From Akkermansiaceae bacterium (GTDB lineage: Bacteria > Verrucomicrobiota > Verrucomicrobiia > Verrucomicrobiales > Akkermansiaceae): 39,255 nucleotides of DNA. The notes beneath the pieces are model-generated. The model had not been told where the DNA came from. It worked only from the letters and a program-made list of their open reading frames with translations, and did no database searches. Below, one piece after another: positions 38,905 to 39,255 of the stretch. A program made the translations under genes and the position numbers. The stretch's first letter is position 1, and each line of letters begins with the position of its first letter. The stretch is taken from contig JABDMC010000323.1 of the NCBI GenBank assembly GCA_013001695.1, positions 1 through 39,255 on the forward strand, given 5' to 3'.

Positions 38905-39255
38905 ATGGCCACCGGCGACACTATCCGATACATCTTCCTGGGCCTCGTCGGCCTTGCGGTCCTCCTCTTCGGCCTGAAGCAGTGGAACAAGCACAAGGAG
39001 AAGAAAACCATCGTCACCGAGCTCCGGTTGCACGTCAACCCGACGGCCTCCTTCGAGCAGTTCTACGCGGCCGACGCCGAGAAGTCCCTCTTCAAGGCCA
39101 TGTCGCTGATGCACCGTGCCGAGGACGACCTCCGGATTCCTCCCCATGTCCTCCTCGATCTCGCCTTCGAGAAGAAGGAGAGCGGCAACATCCTCGGTAA
39201 CGCCGACCCTGCCAGCGACTACGAACTCGACCCCCGCGAGCGTCTCATCCGCTCC
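38905..39255 (+). CDS. Unrecognised membrane-anchored protein (3' truncated by window)
   Basis: An ATG at 38905 opens a frame that stays open for 117 codons to the end of the window. The product begins MATGDTIRYIFLGLVGLAVLLFGLKQW, a short N-terminus and one membrane helix, then a charged KHKEKK stretch and a soluble part (TIVTELRLHVNPTASFEQFY, LRIPPHVLLDLAFEKKESGN). I do not recognise the family. It starts 17 bases after the PilT-like gene and on the same strand, so it may belong to the same operon and the same process. Codon use is like its neighbours. Confidence 0.6.
   Translation, partial: MATGDTIRYIFLGLVGLAVLLFGLKQWNKHKEKKTIVTELRLHVNPTASFEQFYAADAEKSLFKAMSLMHRAEDDLRIPPHVLLDLAFEKKESGNILGNADPASDYELDPRERLIRS

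Noticed and set aside
1-39255. CRISPR array, insertion sequence or prophage
   Set aside because: No regularly spaced repeats, transposase, integrase or terminal inverted repeats were seen; codon and base use are uniform throughout.

Overview
The window is 39,255 bases of uniformly GC-rich, gene-dense bacterial chromosome with no sign of phage, transposons or CRISPR. Several traits fit the Planctomycetes-Verrucomicrobia-Chlamydiae group, most likely a Verrucomicrobiota: a type II-secretion-like prepilin with a GFTLVELLVV leader and a C-terminal 'YADSHVE' signature, a small planctomycete-type cytochrome c lipoprotein, a DUF4190 protein, and rare Shine-Dalgarno sequences. This assignment is inference; no rRNA marker is present.

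Layout. 1-2248: the 3' end of glutamate synthase large subunit, a DUF4190/GspG-like fusion protein, and a convergent spermidine-synthase-like methyltransferase. 2370-5268: a tightly coupled operon of an MscS-type channel, a LapA-domain protein and a ZntB/CorA-type transporter. 5488-12346 (minus): a split pqiA (two genes), pqiB, pqiC and a large MscK-like channel, apparently one envelope operon. 12601-13677 (minus): a CNNM/CorC-type protein. 13839-18815: a small lipoprotein, an Na/Pi cotransporter with PhoU-like tail, and a P2-type cation ATPase coupled to it. 19110-21927: a prepilin-like protein, the CbpA/CbpM co-chaperone pair (minus) and a monohaem cytochrome lipoprotein. 22019-29985: CorA, tandem universal stress protein, RimK-like ligase with an aspartoacylase-like partner, MgtE, a hydroxypyruvate-isomerase-like TIM barrel and a C39-like peptidase. 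29986-30497: an intergenic island holding a well-delimited structured RNA with its own promoter and intrinsic terminator. 30498-35364 (minus): glycine cleavage operon gcvT-gcvH-gcvP ending in an overlapping NUDIX hydrolase. 35408-39255: a rhomboid-like membrane protein with a zinc ribbon, SelA, a PilT-type ATPase and the start of an unrecognised membrane-anchored protein.

How it works together. The dominant theme is ion and envelope homeostasis: two mechanosensitive channels, three Mg/Zn transporter families (ZntB-like, CorA, MgtE), a CNNM protein, a P-type cation pump, a phosphate symporter and the Pqi lipid-transport system occur within about 25 kb. Many first genes of transcription units show a TTG-containing -35-like box ending 28-33 nt before the start codon, a -10-like box 5-9 nt before it, and no Shine-Dalgarno sequence, which suggests leaderless mRNAs. 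The most interesting element not explained by known families is the ~200-nt structured RNA at 30121-30327.
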